From assembly GCA_963775875.1 (NCBI GenBank), contig CAVZKP010000016.1, positions 298,666 to 362,665 of the forward strand: a DNA stretch of 64,000 nucleotides. Direction: 5' to 3'. The stretch is from AP-15 sp963775875. GTDB lineage: Bacteria; Pseudomonadota; Alphaproteobacteria; ATCC43930; CGMCC-115725. Within the stretch, counting starts at the first letter, position 1; every line of letters starts with the position of its first letter. The notes under the pieces were generated by a model, which did not search any database, was not told where the DNA came from, and saw nothing but the letters and a program-made list of their open reading frames with translations. The translations under genes and the position numbers were made by a program. Positions 19,193 to 28,876 of the stretch are shown one piece after another.

Positions 19193-19570
19193 ATGCAGAT
19201 CGAACGCCTGGACCATCTGGTGCTGACCGTCGCCGATATCGCGCGCAGCTGCGATTTCTATACGCGAGTGTTGGGGATGGAGGTCACGACCTTCGGCGAA
19301 GGGCGCACCGCGCTCAAATTCGGTGGGCAAAAGATCAATCTGCATCCGGCCGACCGGATCCCCGGTCTGGTCGCCGACCGGCCGACCCCGGGTTCGGCCG
19401 ATTTGTGCTTTATCACGGCGACGCCGCTCGCCGAGGTAACCGCGCACCTGGCCGAATGCGGGGTGCCGATCGTCGCCGGACCGGGACCGCGCGCCGGCGC
19501 CATCGGCACGATTCAGTCGGTCTATATCCGTGACCCGGACCAGAATTTGGTCGAGATTTCGAATTACTGA
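19193..19570 (+). CDS. VOC-family (glyoxalase/bleomycin resistance-like) protein
   Basis: Single-domain vicinal oxygen chelate protein of 125 residues. It has the N-terminal ERLDHLVLTVADIARSCDFY strand-helix and the C-terminal IYIRDPDQNLVEIS-like end with the metal glutamate. A metal-binding His near the N-terminus is present. The frame is open upstream and encodes a hydrophobic stretch (GVAAAVAGAVGWTAAIVAS, about 19105-19161) but has no normal start codon there. Substrate unknown. Confidence 0.87.
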   Translation: MQIERLDHLVLTVADIARSCDFYTRVLGMEVTTFGEGRTALKFGGQKINLHPADRIPGLVADRPTPGSADLCFITATPLAEVTAHLAECGVPIVAGPGPRAGAIGTIQSVYIRDPDQNLVEISNY

Positions 19571-19762
19571 GCGCGGCCCGACTCGCAGCGCCGGGTCCCG
19601 GGCCCGCCTCGCCGCCAGCAGATCAACGCCTTTCTCATCCCGCGCAAGGCAGCGGGCGTCGCCAGGCGATAATCCCGACCGCGATCATCAAGCCGCTGAC
19701 GAGGCGGCTCGTATCGAACGGGTCCGACGACAAACACGATCCTGTGCCAAGGCCGGGCAAAG

Positions 19763-19792
19763 AAAAGGCCCGCCGGTAATACCCGGCGGGCC
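19763..19792 (-). terminator. Rho-independent terminator of the porin gene
   Basis: A perfect 10-bp stem (19767-19776 with 19783-19792, GGCCCGCCGG and complement) with a 6-base loop is followed on the minus strand by TTTT. It lies 22 bases beyond the porin stop. The downstream side on the plus strand lacks a T-run, so it acts mainly leftward. Confidence 0.8.
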
Positions 19793-19814
19793 GCGAGGCC
19801 GAATGTTGTTGTTA

Positions 19815-21492
19815 TTAGAATTTGACGCGGAACTTGCCGATCAGGGTCTGCTCGGTGCCGTAGATGTTGGCGACGGCTTCACGCTGCGCCCACACATATT
19901 CGATACCGGTGTCGATGAACGCGACCGGGCTCCAGATCAGGTTGAAATGGGCCGTGATGACTTGCTTGTTGGCGTTGGTCGCCTCGATCGGCCCGATCAA
20001 CTGCGAGGGGATGCTCTGCTCGGCGATGCCGAAAGTCGCGTTCGAGCGCAGATTGGGCAGCCACCAATGCTGGTAGCCGGCGCTCCCACCCGCTTCGAAG
20101 ATGGTTCGGGCGATCACGTTGGTTGCCGCCGCCGCGCTGGTCGGCATGACCAGATAGTTGGTCGCCAGCCCGCCATCGTCGCTTTCGTTCAGATAGCGGC
20201 CGATGCCGTTGCCGACGGTGAACTGCCACTGGAAGTCGTCCTTGCCCCAGCCGAACCAGCCGGGCTTGACATCGCCGGAGACGCCGCCGCCATAGCCGAA
20301 AACGCTGCGGTCGACATATCTGCCGTCATTGATCGTCAGATCGCGGCCGACCAGGCGGAAATCGACATGCCCCCAGGGCTGCGACCAGTAGGAGGCGAAG
20401 GTGATGTCCGGCGCGTGGCTGACGGCGGGGTTGCCGGACAAGGTGCAGGAGGAGGTGCCGGCGATCGCGCTGCCGTTGGCGACGCAGGGCATCCCCGTCG
20501 TCGTTCCGGGGAAGGTGGGGGTCGCCAGCCCGGTGCCGACCAGGGCGCCGCCGATCACCACCTGGTTGCCCGAATCGGTGGTGATCTTGCCGCCCGGGGT
20601 GATGATGTCGGTTTGCGGGGTTTCCAGCGAGGCCGACCAGGCGCTGCCATAGGGGCCGGCATAGGTGTAGCGCACCTGCGGGATGCGGACCACGCCGGCC
20701 TGGCCGACGTCACCGCCGAAATCCAGAGTTTCGGGGTTGGCGTCGGCATCGGAGAAGTTCGAATTGGCCTGCCCGGCGAGGAACCCGCCCAAGGTGCCGT
20801 AGGCATAGCGCAGCCGCGGGATCAGATTATCCGAGACGCTGGTGGTGCCGGCCGCGGCACCGCCGGAGAAGTTGTTGGTGCCGGCAAAGTCGAACTCCAA
20901 GAAGGTGCGCGCCTCGCCATAGGCGGTCGGGGTGCGGGTCTCGACGTTGAGGCGCGATTTACGCGGGCTCTGCGAGAAGATGCCGTTGCCGCGCGAATGG
21001 TTGAGCTGCACCGGCACGACAAAGCCCTTCGGGCCATAACCGCCCGGAACGATCTGACCATGAACATCGAGCGCCTGCGACAATGCCTGGCCGTTGGTGC
21101 CTACCGTCGTGGTCTGGACGCCGTTGGGCGGCCCGTTCTGGATCCAGTAGTCGAGGGTCTCGTCGACAAACCCGCCGACCCGGATCGAGGTGTCGGTGCC
21201 GGGGATCAGAAACGACCGCGGAAAGCTGCCGCCGGCCAGTGGCTTGGCCCGGCACCGCCGCGGTGCCGTAGGCGCTACCTCCCGTAGTGCCGGGGGCGCC
21301 GAGATGCGACGGCGGTCCGCCCTGGGCCTGGGCCTGGGCCAGCTGGTCGATGCGCTGCTCAAGGAGCTGCTGATTGGCGCGAAGGTCGGACAGCTCGTCG
21401 GCCTTGGCCGCGGGAAGCCCCGTCAGCAATACAACCGCCGCGGTCATCCCGCCAATCGCCGCTACATCGATGATATTTCGTTTTCTGATCAT
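19815..21492 (-). pseudogene. DcaP-like outer-membrane porin, one frameshift
   Basis: Outer-membrane channel of about 558 residues after correction. ATG 21492 (GGGGGAG just upstream) begins a signal peptide (AAVVLLTGLPAAKA), then a short coiled coil (DELSDLRANQQLLEQRIDQL), typical of DcaP-type trimeric porins. After a frame change at the C-run 21248-21250 (one extra base) the barrel follows: TSIRVGGFVDETLDYW, RTFLEFDFAGTNNF, LRYAYGTLGGFLAGQ, and a C-terminus ending in F (GKFRVKF). A strong terminator follows. The frameshift is probably an artefact because the rest is intact. Confidence 0.83.
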
Positions 21493-22046
21493 TGCTCCCC
21501 CCGAGAAATCAAAGGTTGCGGCCCAACCGGACGTCAGACACCCGTTGCTCTCTCGCCATAATATTGAAGCCCCGGCCTTGATCAAGCGCACTCTGCCCCC
21601 GACGTGGTGTTTTCGTCGCAGCGTGGCCGACATGCAACAGAAGGATATAACAAACTGATTTTACGGATCTCAATTTTGACCGATAAACCAGCCTTCGGTA
21701 GTGCGGCGTGCGGCGTGACTGCACCGAATCGGGCTAGCGCGATGCGCGAGAGCGATCAGGATTTGACGCCGATCCGAGCGCCGGCGCCGGTTATTCCGTG
21801 ATTATCCGGAGCGAGATCGGCGTTCGACATGTGCTCGATAAAGGCCGATCTGCTAGGCTGGCGTTTATCTGAGAGCCGAGTTCGATGCTCTCGCCCTTGC
21901 GGCTGGGGACCGGGCTGTTGGTGTCGGCGGACGAACGGCGCCGCCCGGGCTGACAGCGAGAAAGATGCCGGCGCCGGAGCCGAACGGACAATCGGGCCGC
22001 AGATGGCGACCAGCAATATCAGGCAAGAAAATCGGCGGCAGGCCGA
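21493..22046. other. Intergenic region upstream of the porin
   Basis: About 550 bases between the porin start and the end of the 2OG oxygenase gene. It has lower G+C, especially 21600-21690, where a porin promoter is proposed. I found no gene, repeat or RNA structure I would defend in the remainder. Confidence 0.45.
21644..21673 (-). promoter_or_regulatory. Putative porin promoter
   Basis: On the minus strand TTGAGA (21673-21668) is followed after 18 bases by TATATC (21649-21644), inside the most AT-rich part of the gap. It would give a leader of roughly 145 bases before the porin ATG. Confidence 0.4.
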
Positions 22047-22769
22047 TCACGAACCCGTGCGAAAGGGGTTGAGCGCCTTCAACCGGGCCGACCAACGATG
22101 CCGGCCGAGTTCGCGCCGCACCACCTTCCGATCGGTCACCCAGTTCAATTGCAGCGTCCGGCGCGGCCCAACACAGGGCCGATGGCCGTGAAATGACCGC
22201 TCGCTGCGCCGGAACGCCAGCATCGTGCCGGCAAGCGGCGTCACCTCACGCGCCCAGTCATCGAGATCGCCGGGTCCGCGCAGCAGCCGCAGCCGGCCCT
22301 CGGCCAGAGTCCACACCGGGTTCATGTAGAGCAGCAGGGTGATGATCTTGGTCGCCGAATCGGTATGGATGCGCCCGTCCGTACCGTCGCTGACGCCCCG
22401 GACGGTCAACAGAGTCGGCCGATGGCTCAAGTCGACGGCGAATTTCTCGGCGATGACACCGGCGAGATCCGGCCCGGTCAAGGCTTCAACCAGATCGCCG
22501 AACGCCGGCCCATATTCGAGACCCTGGACCGGATAGCTGCCCGAACCGCGCACCGCCGGAAAATCGGCGACGAGCGGCGCAAGTGCCTCGCCGCGGACAA
22601 ATTCCTCGACCACGACAAACTCGAATGGATCGCGCTCGATCGGCGCGGCGCGCAAGCGGTCGAGATCGAGAACGGTCAGGACACCCTCCGCATTTTCCGC
22701 AGGCTGAATAATCCGATCGCTGCGGCCGGCGCAAGACCCGGCAACGAAATGGCGGCGGCGCGCGGCCAC
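22047..22769 (-). CDS. 2-oxoglutarate/Fe(II)-dependent oxygenase
   Basis: Prolyl-4-hydroxylase-like dioxygenase of about 240 residues. The metal site is visible as HTD in GRIHTDSATKIITLLLYMNP and the distal histidine in RSFHGHRP, with the 2OG-binding arginine in GPRRTLQLNWV. The core begins near FEFVVVEEFVRGEAL. The start is uncertain: GTG 22769 is the best in-frame choice; no ATG lies near the domain. The C-terminal tail is basic. The protein substrate is unknown. It is divergent from the ABC importer genes. Confidence 0.8.
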   Translation of the reverse strand: MAARRRHFVAGSCAGRSDRIIQPAENAEGVLTVLDLDRLRAAPIERDPFEFVVVEEFVRGEALAPLVADFPAVRGSGSYPVQGLEYGPAFGDLVEALTGPDLAGVIAEKFAVDLSHRPTLLTVRGVSDGTDGRIHTDSATKIITLLLYMNPVWTLAEGRLRLLRGPGDLDDWAREVTPLAGTMLAFRRSERSFHGHRPCVGPRRTLQLNWVTDRKVVRRELGRHRWSARLKALNPFRTGS

Positions 22770-22874
22770 CCTGCCGGCGAAAAGCCGCGGCGCGCGAATT
22801 AGCGCTTCGCCGCCGTGGAGGCCTGGGTTAGAGGTAGGCTTCGCCGCGATAGCCAACCGAACGCCAGAGGGGGC

Positions 22875-24608
22875 ATGGAACAGCGCTGGGGTCTGCCCCT
22901 CCTCGCCTGGCCGCTGAGGCTGCGCCCGAACACCTGGGATCTGGTGGCGCTGCCGCTGGTCCTGGGCTTGCTGGCGCTGATCGCCTGGGGCGGCATGGCG
23001 ATGAGCGCGCGCTATCATCCGGGGCAATCGCTGGCGATCAGCCTCGACCCGTGGAGGCTGCCGGAATACGCGCTGCGCACGGTCCTGCGGATGGCCTGGG
23101 CGCTTGTTGCCTCACTGGTCTTCAGCCTGGCCTATGCCGCCCTGGCCGCCAAGAGCCGCCAGGCCGAGAAGATCCTGATCCCGCTGCTCGACGTTCTTCA
23201 GTCGGTGCCGATCCTCGGTTTTTTGTCGATCACCGTGACCGGTTTCATCGCGCTCTTCCCGGGCCGGCTGCTCGGCGTCGAATGCGCCGCGATCTTTGCG
23301 ATCTTCACCTCGCAGGCCTGGAACATGGCGTTCAGCGTGTATCAGTCGCTGCGCACCGTGCCGGCCGAGTTGATCGAAGCCGCGCGGATGTACCACCTGT
23401 CGCCGTGGCGGCGGTTCTGGCGGCTCGAAGTGCCGCATGCGATCCCGTCACTCGTCTGGAACATGATGATGTCGGTGTCGGGCGGCTGGTTCTTCGTCGT
23501 CGCCTCCGAGGCGATCACCGTCGCCGGCCACACGATCCTGCTGCCCGGCATCGGCTCCTACATCGCGACCGCGATCGTCCGGCAGAATCTGGCGGCGATC
23601 GGCTGGGCTGTTCTGGTCATGTTCGTCGCGATCCTGCTCTACGACCAATTGCTGTTCCGCCCGCTGCTCGCCTGGTCGCGCAAATTCCAGCCCGAGGGCG
23701 CCGCCGACGAGGAAAACGTCCGGCCCTGGTTTTTGCTGATGCTGCAGCGCGCCCGCATATTCGATCTGATCCAGACCGGCCTGCTCGGGATCAATCGCGG
23801 CATCGACGGCGCCATCGCTGGGCTGTCGCGATTGCGATTGCCGTCGGCGCCGCCGCGGCCGCGGCCGGTCTTCGAACGGCTGTTCGATCTGACCGTCCTC
23901 GCCCTTGCTCTCGGCGCGGCGGCCTGGATCGTCGTCTTCATCCACGCCCATGTCGGAGCGGCGGAGATCGGCTGGGTGTTCGTGCTGGGGCTGATCACCG
24001 CAATCCGGGTGCTGGTGCTGATCGCGCTCGCCTCGCTGATCTGGGTGCCGATCGGCGTCGCGATCGGCCTGCGGCCGCAGCTCGCCGACCGGGTCCAGCC
24101 GATCGTCCAGTTTCTCGCCGCCTTTCCGGCCAATCTGTTCTTTCCGGTGGTGGTGGTGCTGATCCTGCGGTTCCGTCTCAACCCGGAAATCTGGTTGAGC
24201 CCGCTGATGATCCTGGGCACCCAATGGTACATTCTGTTCAACGTCATCGGCGGTGCGGCGGCGCTGCCGGCCGAATTGCGGCGCGCCGCGCAAAATCTCG
24301 GGGTCAGGCGGCTGCTATGGTGGCGGCGGGTAATGCTGCCGGCGATTTTTCCGGCCTATGTAACTGGAGCGGTGACCGCGGCGGGCGGGTCGTGGAACGC
24401 GAGTATCGTCGCCGAAATCGTCCAGTGGGGTAATACCACGCTGACCGCAACCGGGATCGGCGCCTATATTGCCCAAACCACCGCCGCGGGCGACGGTGCG
24501 CGGATCGCGCTCGGCATCAGCGTGCTGTGTCTCTATGTGCTCGCCTTCAACCGGCTGTTGTGGCGGCGGCTCTACGATGTCGCCGCCGAGCGGCTGCGTT
24601 TGGATTGA
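22875..24608 (+). CDS. ABC transporter permease, two fused MetI-type domains
   Basis: Inner-membrane protein of 577 residues made of two binding-protein-dependent permease modules. Each has an EAA loop: EAARMYHLSPWRRFWRLEVP (near residue 170) and RRAAQNLGVRRLLWWRRVMLP (near 480). The two halves are joined by a cytoplasmic linker around residues 275-335. The arrangement resembles nitrate/sulfonate/taurine-type importers. ATG 22875 follows AGAGGGGG. It is paired with the ATPase 70 bases downstream. No substrate-binding protein is encoded nearby, so the substrate cannot be named. Confidence 0.9.
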   Translation: MEQRWGLPLLAWPLRLRPNTWDLVALPLVLGLLALIAWGGMAMSARYHPGQSLAISLDPWRLPEYALRTVLRMAWALVASLVFSLAYAALAAKSRQAEKILIPLLDVLQSVPILGFLSITVTGFIALFPGRLLGVECAAIFAIFTSQAWNMAFSVYQSLRTVPAELIEAARMYHLSPWRRFWRLEVPHAIPSLVWNMMMSVSGGWFFVVASEAITVAGHTILLPGIGSYIATAIVRQNLAAIGWAVLVMFVAILLYDQLLFRPLLAWSRKFQPEGAADEENVRPWFLLMLQRARIFDLIQTGLLGINRGIDGAIAGLSRLRLPSAPPRPRPVFERLFDLTVLALALGAAAWIVVFIHAHVGAAEIGWVFVLGLITAIRVLVLIALASLIWVPIGVAIGLRPQLADRVQPIVQFLAAFPANLFFPVVVVLILRFRLNPEIWLSPLMILGTQWYILFNVIGGAAALPAELRRAAQNLGVRRLLWWRRVMLPAIFPAYVTGAVTAAGGSWNASIVAEIVQWGNTTLTATGIGAYIAQTTAAGDGARIALGISVLCLYVLAFNRLLWRRLYDVAAERLRLD

Positions 24609-24678
24609 TAGCGGCCATGGCATCTTGCGGCGGCGCGCCGAACTTCGAAACCGCCGATCACCCTAGCGGATCAAACAG

Positions 24679-25977
24679 ATGACGCCGACCACTCCCCCGC
24701 TGTTGCGCGCCGCCGCGGTGTGCAAGACCTACCGCACCCCGGACCATCTCGGCCGGCTCGTGCTCGACCATCTCGACTTCACCCTGCGCGACGGCGAGAT
24801 CGTCGCCATCCTCGGCAAGTCGGGCTCCGGGAAATCGACTTTTCTGCGCATCCTCGCCGGCCTGGTGCCGCCGAGCGATGGCGGCGTCGAATATCGCGGG
24901 CAACCGGTCGGCGAGCCGGTCCACGGCATCGCCATGGTGTTTCAGAGCTATGCGCTGTTCCCGTGGCTGACGGTGCTGGGCAATGTCGAACTCGGGCTTG
25001 AAGCGCAGGGTATTTCGGGCGCCGAAAGGCGGCGCCGTGCGGTCGACGCAATCGACCTGATCGGGCTCGACGGGTTTGAGAGCGCCTATCCGAAGGAGCT
25101 GTCGGGCGGCATGCGCCAGCGCGTCGGTTTTGCCCGGGCGCTGGTTGTCAACCCCGACATCCTGCTGCTCGATGAGCCATTTTCCTCGCTCGATGTGCTG
25201 ACCGCCGAAACCCTGCGCGGCGATCTGATGGATCTGTGGGACGACCGCCGGATTCCGACCAAAGGGATCGTGCTGGTCTCGCACAATATCGAAGAGGCGG
25301 TCGAAATTGCCGACCGCATCCTGATCTTCGGCAGCGATCCCGGCCGCGTCCGCGCCGATATTCCGATCGCCCAGCCACGCCCGCGCGCCGCGCAGAGCGC
25401 CGCCTTCCGCCAAGTCGTCGACCAAGTCTATACCCTTTTGACCGAGACCGGCCGCGACGGTCGGCGCGGGGCCAAGCCTGAACCGATCGGCATCGGCTAT
25501 CGCCTGCCCGATGCCGCGGTCCAGCAGCTCTCGGGGCTGATCGACACCCTGACCGAGGCGCCCTATCACGGCCGCGCCGATCTGCCGCATCTCGCCGACG
25601 AGGAGAACCTCGTCATGGATGAGCTGTTTCCGCTGATCGAGACCTTGCAGCTGTTGGGGCTTGCCCATGTCAGTGGCGGCGACATCGAGCTGACCGCGCT
25701 CGGCCGGGCCTATGCCGAGGCCGACATGCTGACCCGCAAGCAGATGTTTGCCGAGGCCGTGCTGAAGCACGTTCCGCTCGCCGTGCATATCCGCCGGGTG
25801 CTCGACGAGCGCCCCGGTCACCGCGCCCCGGCCGCGCGGTTTCTGCGCGAGCTCGAAGATCACCTGTCCGAGGAAGAAGCCGAGCGGGTGCTCGACACCG
25901 TCATCAACTGGGGGCGGCACGCCGAGATCTTCGCTTATGACTACGACAGCGAAGTGCTGAACCTGGAGAATTTCTGA
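24679..25977 (+). CDS. ABC transporter ATPase with AAA-associated C-terminal domain
   Basis: Cytoplasmic ATPase of 432 residues serving the fused permease. Walker A GKSGSGKST (near 49-57), Q-loop MVFQSYALFPWL, signature LSGGMRQRV and Walker B ILLLDEPFSSLD form a nitrate/sulfonate-type nucleotide-binding domain (1-250). The C-terminal part (about 270-430, LPDAAVQQLSGLIDTL to ILDTVINWGRHAEIFAYD-like) matches the AAA-associated domain found on a subset of these ATPases, possibly regulatory. Confidence 0.92.
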   Translation: MTPTTPPLLRAAAVCKTYRTPDHLGRLVLDHLDFTLRDGEIVAILGKSGSGKSTFLRILAGLVPPSDGGVEYRGQPVGEPVHGIAMVFQSYALFPWLTVLGNVELGLEAQGISGAERRRRAVDAIDLIGLDGFESAYPKELSGGMRQRVGFARALVVNPDILLLDEPFSSLDVLTAETLRGDLMDLWDDRRIPTKGIVLVSHNIEEAVEIADRILIFGSDPGRVRADIPIAQPRPRAAQSAAFRQVVDQVYTLLTETGRDGRRGAKPEPIGIGYRLPDAAVQQLSGLIDTLTEAPYHGRADLPHLADEENLVMDELFPLIETLQLLGLAHVSGGDIELTALGRAYAEADMLTRKQMFAEAVLKHVPLAVHIRRVLDERPGHRAPAARFLRELEDHLSEEEAERVLDTVINWGRHAEIFAYDYDSEVLNLENF

Positions 25978-25989
25978 GACGCGGCGCGG

Positions 25990-26538
25990 TCAGCTGCCGC
26001 CGTAGTAGGTGGTCGCGGCCATCTCGGCCAGGGCGAGTTGCGGCTCGACCTGACGGGCATAAAAGGTGTCGCGCTCGATTTCGCTCTCGTCACCGGCGCT
26101 GGTCCAGGCACGCAGCGACTCGATCTTGACATAGGCCTGTTGACCCGCCGCCAGGTCGATTTGCGCGGATTGGTCGTTGTCCTTGCCGTAGCTGTCGACG
26201 CTGATGCGGTAATTCCCGGGCGGAACATCGCGATAGAACGCCCCGCCGCCCGGCTGCGCATAGCCGGCAGTGGCGCCGTTGATCGATACCGCAGCCATGT
26301 TGAGGCTGTCGGAGGGGATGTAGTCACGGTAGATCCAGATCCGCGCCCGACCCGGCGGCGGCGGCGGGATGACGGCCGAGGCGACTGTGACCCCGTGCGC
26401 GCAGCCGCCGGCGGCCAGCGCCAGGCCGGCCGCTCCGGCCAGTATCGCGCGGCGCGATAGGCGGGCGTGGGTTGGCGGCGCGCGGCCGGCTGCCGGTCGC
26501 CGCTCAGCTGCCGCCGTAAAAGGCAAGATGCGCGACAT
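25990..26538 (-). CDS. Secreted lipoprotein-like protein, paralogue of the next gene
   Basis: Protein of 182 residues. A twin-arginine-like head (LSRRAILAGAAGLALAAGGC) ends in a lipobox-like AAGGC, so it is probably lipidated. The mature domain contains RARIWIYRDYIPSDSLNMA, GGGAFYRDVPPGNYRISVDS and LAAGQQAYVKIESL, similar to DUF2846-type domains. It closely resembles the protein encoded immediately upstream; the two reading frames overlap by 35 bases. Function unknown. Confidence 0.75.
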   Translation of the reverse strand: MSRILPFTAAAERRPAAGRAPPTHARLSRRAILAGAAGLALAAGGCAHGVTVASAVIPPPPPGRARIWIYRDYIPSDSLNMAAVSINGATAGYAQPGGGAFYRDVPPGNYRISVDSYGKDNDQSAQIDLAAGQQAYVKIESLRAWTSAGDESEIERDTFYARQVEPQLALAEMAATTYYGGS

Positions 26539-26992
26539 CGGCCTGTGCCGTCTGAGGCGGGATCAGCCAGGCATAGAAGGTCGGCCGCTCGTAGGAACTG
26601 CGGCTGCCATACTCGACCCAGCTCGGCAACGACACGATCTTTACATAGGCCTGCTGCCCCGCGGCGAGATCGACCTGCGCCGACTGGTTGGTGTCGATAC
26701 CCCAGGATTCTACGGTTACGTGATAGCGGCCGGGCGGAACATCGCGGTAGAAGGCGCCGCCCAGCTGCGCCGTTCCGACATAGCCGCCATTGGCCGCGAC
26801 CGCCGGCAGTCCCTTGCCGGCATAGGGCTCATAGTCGCGGTAGAACCAGAGGCGCGCTTGGCCAGATGGGATCGGCGGGACCGCGACCGAACCAGTCGGC
26901 GCCGGTTGGGCGCAACCGGCCACCACCAGCAACAGCATGCCTTGCAATGCCCGGATCAGACGCCCCGATCGAAAACCAGCGGCAACCTTCAT
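26504..26992 (-). CDS. Lipoprotein, tandem paralogue (DUF2846-like)
   Basis: Lipoprotein of 162 residues with a signal peptide ending LLLVVAGC. The mature domain shares RLWFYRDYEPYAGKGLPAV, GGAFYRDVPPGRYHVTVES, and LAAGQQAYVKIVSL with its neighbour, and both end in YYGGS/FYGGS. This indicates a recent tandem duplication. The gene is transcribed away from the small lipoprotein gene at 27115. Function unknown. Confidence 0.8.
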   Translation of the reverse strand: MKVAAGFRSGRLIRALQGMLLLVVAGCAQPAPTGSVAVPPIPSGQARLWFYRDYEPYAGKGLPAVAANGGYVGTAQLGGAFYRDVPPGRYHVTVESWGIDTNQSAQVDLAAGQQAYVKIVSLPSWVEYGSRSSYERPTFYAWLIPPQTAQADVAHLAFYGGS

Positions 26993-27114
26993 GCGACGCC
27001 TCCGTCCGTTCTCGCCGAGGACCGCAGCGACATCTATTCGACTCCGCTGATGGCTAGATTATCCCTGTGGGAGCGGATAAATCTGCGTGGTTCTGTCACT
27101 TTTGCGTGAGCCGT

Positions 27115-27372
27115 ATGCGCGCCCTGCCGTTGCTGGCCCTGCTCTGCCTCGCCGCCTGCACCGAGGCGAGTTTGAACAAGGTCGACTATCGAACCTATCA
27201 GATCCATTCGGGTGGCATCCCGGGCGGTTCGGATGCCCCGAACCGGCGCCTGGCCGAGCAAGTCTGCCCGGGCGGCTACCGGGTGGTCGATGAGACTTCT
27301 CACCGCAACACCCCAGACCGCTATGAGGAAGAGCCCGGCGTCTTCACCACCTGGACGATCCGCTGCCTCTAG
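27115..27372 (+). CDS. Small lipoprotein of unknown function
   Basis: Protein of 85 residues from ATG 27115. The signal peptide MRALPLLALLCLAAC carries a lipobox (LAAC). The mature part has two further cysteines (QVCPGGY and TIRCL) that may form a disulfide. It converges on lysS with 6 bases between. No family recognised. Confidence 0.7.
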   Translation: MRALPLLALLCLAACTEASLNKVDYRTYQIHSGGIPGGSDAPNRRLAEQVCPGGYRVVDETSHRNTPDRYEEEPGVFTTWTIRCL

Positions 27373-27378
27373 CCGGCT

Positions 27379-28851
27379 TCACCGCGGGCGCAAGGTCGGG
27401 AATGCGATGACGTCGCGGATCGATGGGCTGTCGGTCAGGAGCATGACCAGCCGGTCGATGCCGATGCCAAGCCCGCCGCAGGGCGGCAAGCCGTATTCGA
27501 GCGCCGTGACGTAATCCTCGTCAAGCGGCTGCGCCTCTTCGTCGCCGGCGGCACGCGCCTGCATCTGCGCCTCGAAGCGCGCGCGCTGGTCCTGCGGGTC
27601 GGTCAATTCGGAAAAGGCGTTGGCCACTTCCCACCCGTAGATGTAGGTCTCGAACCGTTCGGCGAGCCGAGGATCGGTGCGGTCCGCCTTGGCCAGGGGC
27701 GAGATGTCGCGCGGGAAGCCGGTGACGTGAACCGGCGCGATCAAGCTGTGCTCGACCCGCGCGGCGAAAACCGCTTCCAGCGCCTGCCCCCAATTCTCAC
27801 CGCCGACGAGCGCGATGCCGAGGGCGCCGGCGGCGGCGCGCGCGGCCTCGGCATCGTCGAGCGCGAGAAAGTCGACACCGGTCGCTTCATCAACCAGCCC
27901 GGCCATGCTGCGCCGCGGCCAGGGCGGCGACAGATCGATCCCGGTCCCGCCATACTCGATCCGCAAGGTCCCGAGCACGGCCTCGGCGGCGGCGCAGATC
28001 AGCTCCTCGGTCAAGCGCATCATCGCCGCATAGTCGACATAGGCCTCGTAGAGTTCGAGCGAGGTGAATTCCGGGTTGTGCCGGGGCGAGAGCCCTTCGT
28101 TGCGGAAGCAGCGGTTGATCTCGAACAATCTGTCGGCCAGGCCGCCGACCAGCAGCCGCTTCAGATGCAGCTCGGGCGCGATCCGCAGATAAAGATCGAT
28201 GTCGAGCGCGTTGTGGTGGGTGACAAAGGGTTTTGCCGAGGCGCCGCCGGGGATCGTGTGCAGCATCGGCGTCTCGACTTCGAGATAGCCGCGCCCGACC
28301 AGATGGGCGCGCAAGGCGGCGACGATCCGGCTGCGCCGGCGCAGGGTCTCGCGGCTTTCCGGGTTTACGATCAGGTCGAGGTAGCGCTGGCGGTAGCGTA
28401 GCTCGATATCCGCCAGACCGTGATATTTCTCCGGTAGCGGGCGCAGGGTCTTGGCCAGGATCGTGACGGCGGCGGCGTTGACGGTCAGCTCGCCGCGCGG
28501 GGTGCGGCGCACCAGCCCCTCGACCCCGATCAGATCGCCGATATCGAGCAGACGCAGCGCCGCCAGCCCCGCGGCATCGAGAAAGTCGCGATGGCAGAAG
28601 ATCTGGATTTTGCCCGAGGCGTCGTGCAGGTCGATGAACATGCCGCTGTTGCGCATGGCCTGGATCCGGCCGGCGACGCGCACCCGCTCGGCGGTCTCCG
28701 CGCCGGCCGCCAGTCCGGCATGGCGCCGCTCGATCTCGGCCGCCTCGTCGGTGCGGGCGAAGGCGTAGGGGTAGGGGTCGATCCCGAGCGCCCTGAGCCC
28801 GTCGAGCTTGCCCAGACGGACGGCGCGCAGCGGATCTTCTGCGTCGTTCAT
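27379..28851 (-). CDS. lysS: Lysyl-tRNA synthetase, class II
   Basis: Charges tRNA-Lys in the cytosol. From ATG 28851 the protein has 490 residues, typical of bacterial LysS. The N-terminal OB-fold anticodon domain (about 50-150, VRVAGRIQAMRNSGMFIDLHD) precedes the class II core: motif 2 FEINRCFRNEGLSPRHNPEFT and motif 3 GIGIDRLVMLLTDSPSIRDV. It lies 25 bases downstream of the SbmA-like ABC gene on the same strand, so the two may be co-transcribed. The frame is open further upstream inside that ABC gene, but this has no LysS character. Confidence 0.96.
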   Translation of the reverse strand: MNDAEDPLRAVRLGKLDGLRALGIDPYPYAFARTDEAAEIERRHAGLAAGAETAERVRVAGRIQAMRNSGMFIDLHDASGKIQIFCHRDFLDAAGLAALRLLDIGDLIGVEGLVRRTPRGELTVNAAAVTILAKTLRPLPEKYHGLADIELRYRQRYLDLIVNPESRETLRRRSRIVAALRAHLVGRGYLEVETPMLHTIPGGASAKPFVTHHNALDIDLYLRIAPELHLKRLLVGGLADRLFEINRCFRNEGLSPRHNPEFTSLELYEAYVDYAAMMRLTEELICAAAEAVLGTLRIEYGGTGIDLSPPWPRRSMAGLVDEATGVDFLALDDAEAARAAAGALGIALVGGENWGQALEAVFAARVEHSLIAPVHVTGFPRDISPLAKADRTDPRLAERFETYIYGWEVANAFSELTDPQDQRARFEAQMQARAAGDEEAQPLDEDYVTALEYGLPPCGGLGIGIDRLVMLLTDSPSIRDVIAFPTLRPR

Positions 28852-28876
28852 TGCCGGCTCCTGCCGCGATAGGCGC

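Noticed and set aside
19571..19762. Small minus-strand ORF with a hydrophobic segment beyond the porin
   Set aside because: Lies after the strong porin terminator, has only a TTG-type start and no ribosome site.
19530..21287. Long plus-strand frame opposite the porin
   Set aside because: Shadow of the porin; low-complexity product, no recognisable motif.
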